A DNA stretch of 7,356 nucleotides from the NCBI GenBank assembly GCA_003153655.1, contig PMAK01000027.1, forward strand, positions 78,270-85,625, given 5' to 3'. A program made the translations under genes and the position numbers. The notes beneath the pieces were generated by a model that was not told the DNA's origin, did not search any database, and saw nothing but the letters and a program-made list of their open reading frames with translations. Source of the DNA: Phycisphaerales bacterium. Its GTDB lineage: Bacteria > Planctomycetota > Phycisphaerae > Tepidisphaerales > Tepidisphaeraceae. Positions 6,135 to 7,356 of the stretch are shown piece after piece (within the stretch, counting starts at the first letter, position 1; each line of letters begins with the position of its first letter).

Positions 6135-7293
6135 TTCGTACGACATCGCGGTCATCGGCGCAGGGCCGGCTGGCGTCTGTGCCGCCGCGGCAGCAGGCAA
6201 AGCCGCCCACGTCATTCTCATCGACGCGACAAACCGTTTCGGAGGCTCCGTCACCGCGGCAATGCACCGCTGCATGTGCGGCCTCTATTCCGGCCCTCCG
6301 AAAAACGTTCTCGATACATTAAACGGCTCCCAGCGCAGCATCATCGAACGAATGTTGCGCAAAGAACCCACATCCGTCATCCCCCGCCAATTCGGCAAAG
6401 CCTGGGTGCTGGAATTTCCAGCCACCGCATGGGAAGCCGCACTTTCAGAAACGTGTTCTGAATCAAAGATCGATCTGCGCATGGGATGTAAAGTCACCGC
6501 CGTCCGGCGCGAAGGAACGCATCTCTCCGCTGTCCAACTGGACGGCTCAGAAGCAAACTGGATTGAAGCTCGCATCATCATCGACTGCACCGGCGGCGGT
6601 CACGTCCTTCAACTATGCGGCGACGATACCTACTTGCCCCCGGACGACACCACAAATCGAATGCTAGGCGGCTTCGCGATACGACTGACGGGCCTCAGCG
6701 GCGATCCCGATATGCTGCGCCTGCAAACACCCTACGCCCTGGCCAAAGCCGTCGAAAAAGGAACGTTGCCCCCCACCGCCCGCTTCACCGTCTTCTATCC
6801 CGGCCCCGCGGCAGGTGAAGGCGTCTGCAAACTCGCGGTCAATCCCGATGAATCCGGGGCCGCCCAGGCGGAATCATTCGCCGATCAAATAGTGGAAGTC
6901 CTGAAGCGCGAAATCGCCGGCTTCGCAACAGCGCGGGTCACAGAAAAATCCCCAAGAATCCTACCTCGCGACGGCCTGCGCTTACGCGGAAAATACACCC
7001 TGACCGAACAAGATGTCCTCCAAGCGCGCAAATTCGGCGCAGATGCGGTCCACGCCTGGTGGCCAATCGAAAAATGGGACATCTCGCGCGGCCCAACCTA
7101 CGCCTACCCCCCCACAAACGACCATTACGACATTCCCGAGGGCGCGTTGCAAAGCGCCGCCATCGACAACCTACTAGCCGCCGGCTGCTGTCTCTCCGCC
7201 ACGGCAAGCGCAGCAGCCTCAAGCAGAGCCAGCGGCATCTGCCTTGCAACAGGCGACGCCGCCGGCCGATTGGCGCTTTCACGCGCAACCTAG
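6109..7293 (+). CDS. FAD-dependent oxidoreductase of the FAD_oxidored (PF12831-like) type (394 aa)
   Basis: This is a flavoprotein with an N-terminal Rossmann motif, VIGAGPAG (15-22), ribose-binding D39, and RFGGS (43-47). The second FAD region is IIIDCTGGG. The C-terminal block is typical of the family: LRLRGKYTLTEQDV, DAVHAWWPIE, YDIP, DNLLAAG-x-CLSAT, and a closing SRASG...GDAAGRLA. The Arg usual in the AGR-C-L-S segment is Cys here (AGCCLS, 358-361), and a C-M-C motif lies at 55-57 near the flavin loop. It has no signal peptide and is predicted cytoplasmic. The ATG at 6109 gives a 26-bp overlap with the lipoprotein; it has no good Shine-Dalgarno. An ATT at 6130, overlapping the TAA of that gene, would give a more usual length before the glycine motif. 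The substrate cannot be read from sequence; chemistry on a hydrophobic product of the upstream genes is plausible. Confidence 0.85.
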   Translation: MTRTTRDINSYDIAVIGAGPAGVCAAAAAGKAAHVILIDATNRFGGSVTAAMHRCMCGLYSGPPKNVLDTLNGSQRSIIERMLRKEPTSVIPRQFGKAWVLEFPATAWEAALSETCSESKIDLRMGCKVTAVRREGTHLSAVQLDGSEANWIEARIIIDCTGGGHVLQLCGDDTYLPPDDTTNRMLGGFAIRLTGLSGDPDMLRLQTPYALAKAVEKGTLPPTARFTVFYPGPAAGEGVCKLAVNPDESGAAQAESFADQIVEVLKREIAGFATARVTEKSPRILPRDGLRLRGKYTLTEQDVLQARKFGADAVHAWWPIEKWDISRGPTYAYPPTNDHYDIPEGALQSAAIDNLLAAGCCLSATASAAASSRASGICLATGDAAGRLALSRAT

Positions 7294-7317
7294 CGAATTG
7301 AATCTAAGTTTTTGATT

Positions 7318-7340
7318 TCTCTGCGTCTATCTCTGCGTCT
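7318..7340 (+). repeat. Short 12-nt-period direct repeat in the terminal non-coding stretch
   Basis: TCTCTGCGTCT occurs at 7318-7328 and again, identically, at 7330-7340, one base apart, followed by CCGCAGCC. The surrounding 63 bp after the flavoprotein stop show no gene and no stem-loop terminator. Similar CTCTGCGTC-type strings recur between genes in several bacterial phyla in my recollection, so this may be one copy of a dispersed element; the window cannot show that. Confidence 0.6.
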
Positions 7341-7356
7341 CCGCAGCCTGTCCCGG

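Noticed and set aside
1842..7293. A complete ladderane or carotenoid biosynthesis cluster
   Set aside because: No radical SAM, carrier protein, dehydratase, phytoene synthase or cyclase gene is present. Only a partial resemblance can be claimed.
1..7356. CRISPR array, tRNA, rRNA, insertion sequence, phage or defence gene
   Set aside because: No regularly spaced repeats, cloverleaf, transposase-like frame or terminal inverted repeats were seen.

Overview
The window looks like chromosomal DNA from a diderm (two-membrane) bacterium of moderately high GC content. It carries an AsmA-type inner-membrane protein and two lipoproteins with a BamE-like core, both typical of a Gram-negative envelope. 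The gene style, and the pairing of a phytoene-desaturase-like flavoprotein with aryl-polyene/ladderane-like fatty-acid enzymes, suggest a planctomycete or a relative. That assignment is inference; no rRNA or other phylogenetic marker is present.

Layout. Positions 1-1638 (minus strand) hold the N-terminal 546 codons of a large AsmA-like protein that runs off the left edge and contains a duplicated domain. A 203-bp divergent intergenic region (1639-1841) carries a plausible plus-strand promoter. From 1842 everything reads on the plus strand: a FabG-like ketoreductase (1842-2576, TTG start); a CrtI/CrtISO/retinol-saturase-like FAD enzyme (2582-4102); a FabF-like beta-ketoacyl-ACP synthase with intact Cys-His-His residues (4078-5313); two tandem paralogous small lipoproteins (5350-5733 and 5748-6134); and an FAD-dependent oxidoreductase of the FAD_oxidored type (6109-7293). 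The last 63 bp are non-coding and contain a short 12-nt-period repeat.

How the genes fit together. The first three plus-strand genes are packed with a 5-bp gap and a 25-bp overlap and look like one transcript. Their products would condense acyl-ACP units, reduce the 3-keto group, and carry out a flavin-dependent desaturation, saturation or isomerisation on a long hydrophobic or polyene chain. The condensing enzyme and reductase carry sequence signatures that I associate with aryl-polyene and ladderane type clusters rather than housekeeping fatty-acid synthesis. No acyl carrier protein, dehydratase, starter-unit ligase, acyltransferase or radical SAM gene lies in the window, so the product cannot be named and partners must be elsewhere. 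The lipoprotein pair may have its own promoter. Its second member overlaps the terminal flavoprotein gene, linking an envelope component to a redox enzyme. The divergent AsmA-like gene is consistent with a role of the locus in envelope lipid biology, but this is only context.

All boundaries and motifs were read by eye; no database search was done.
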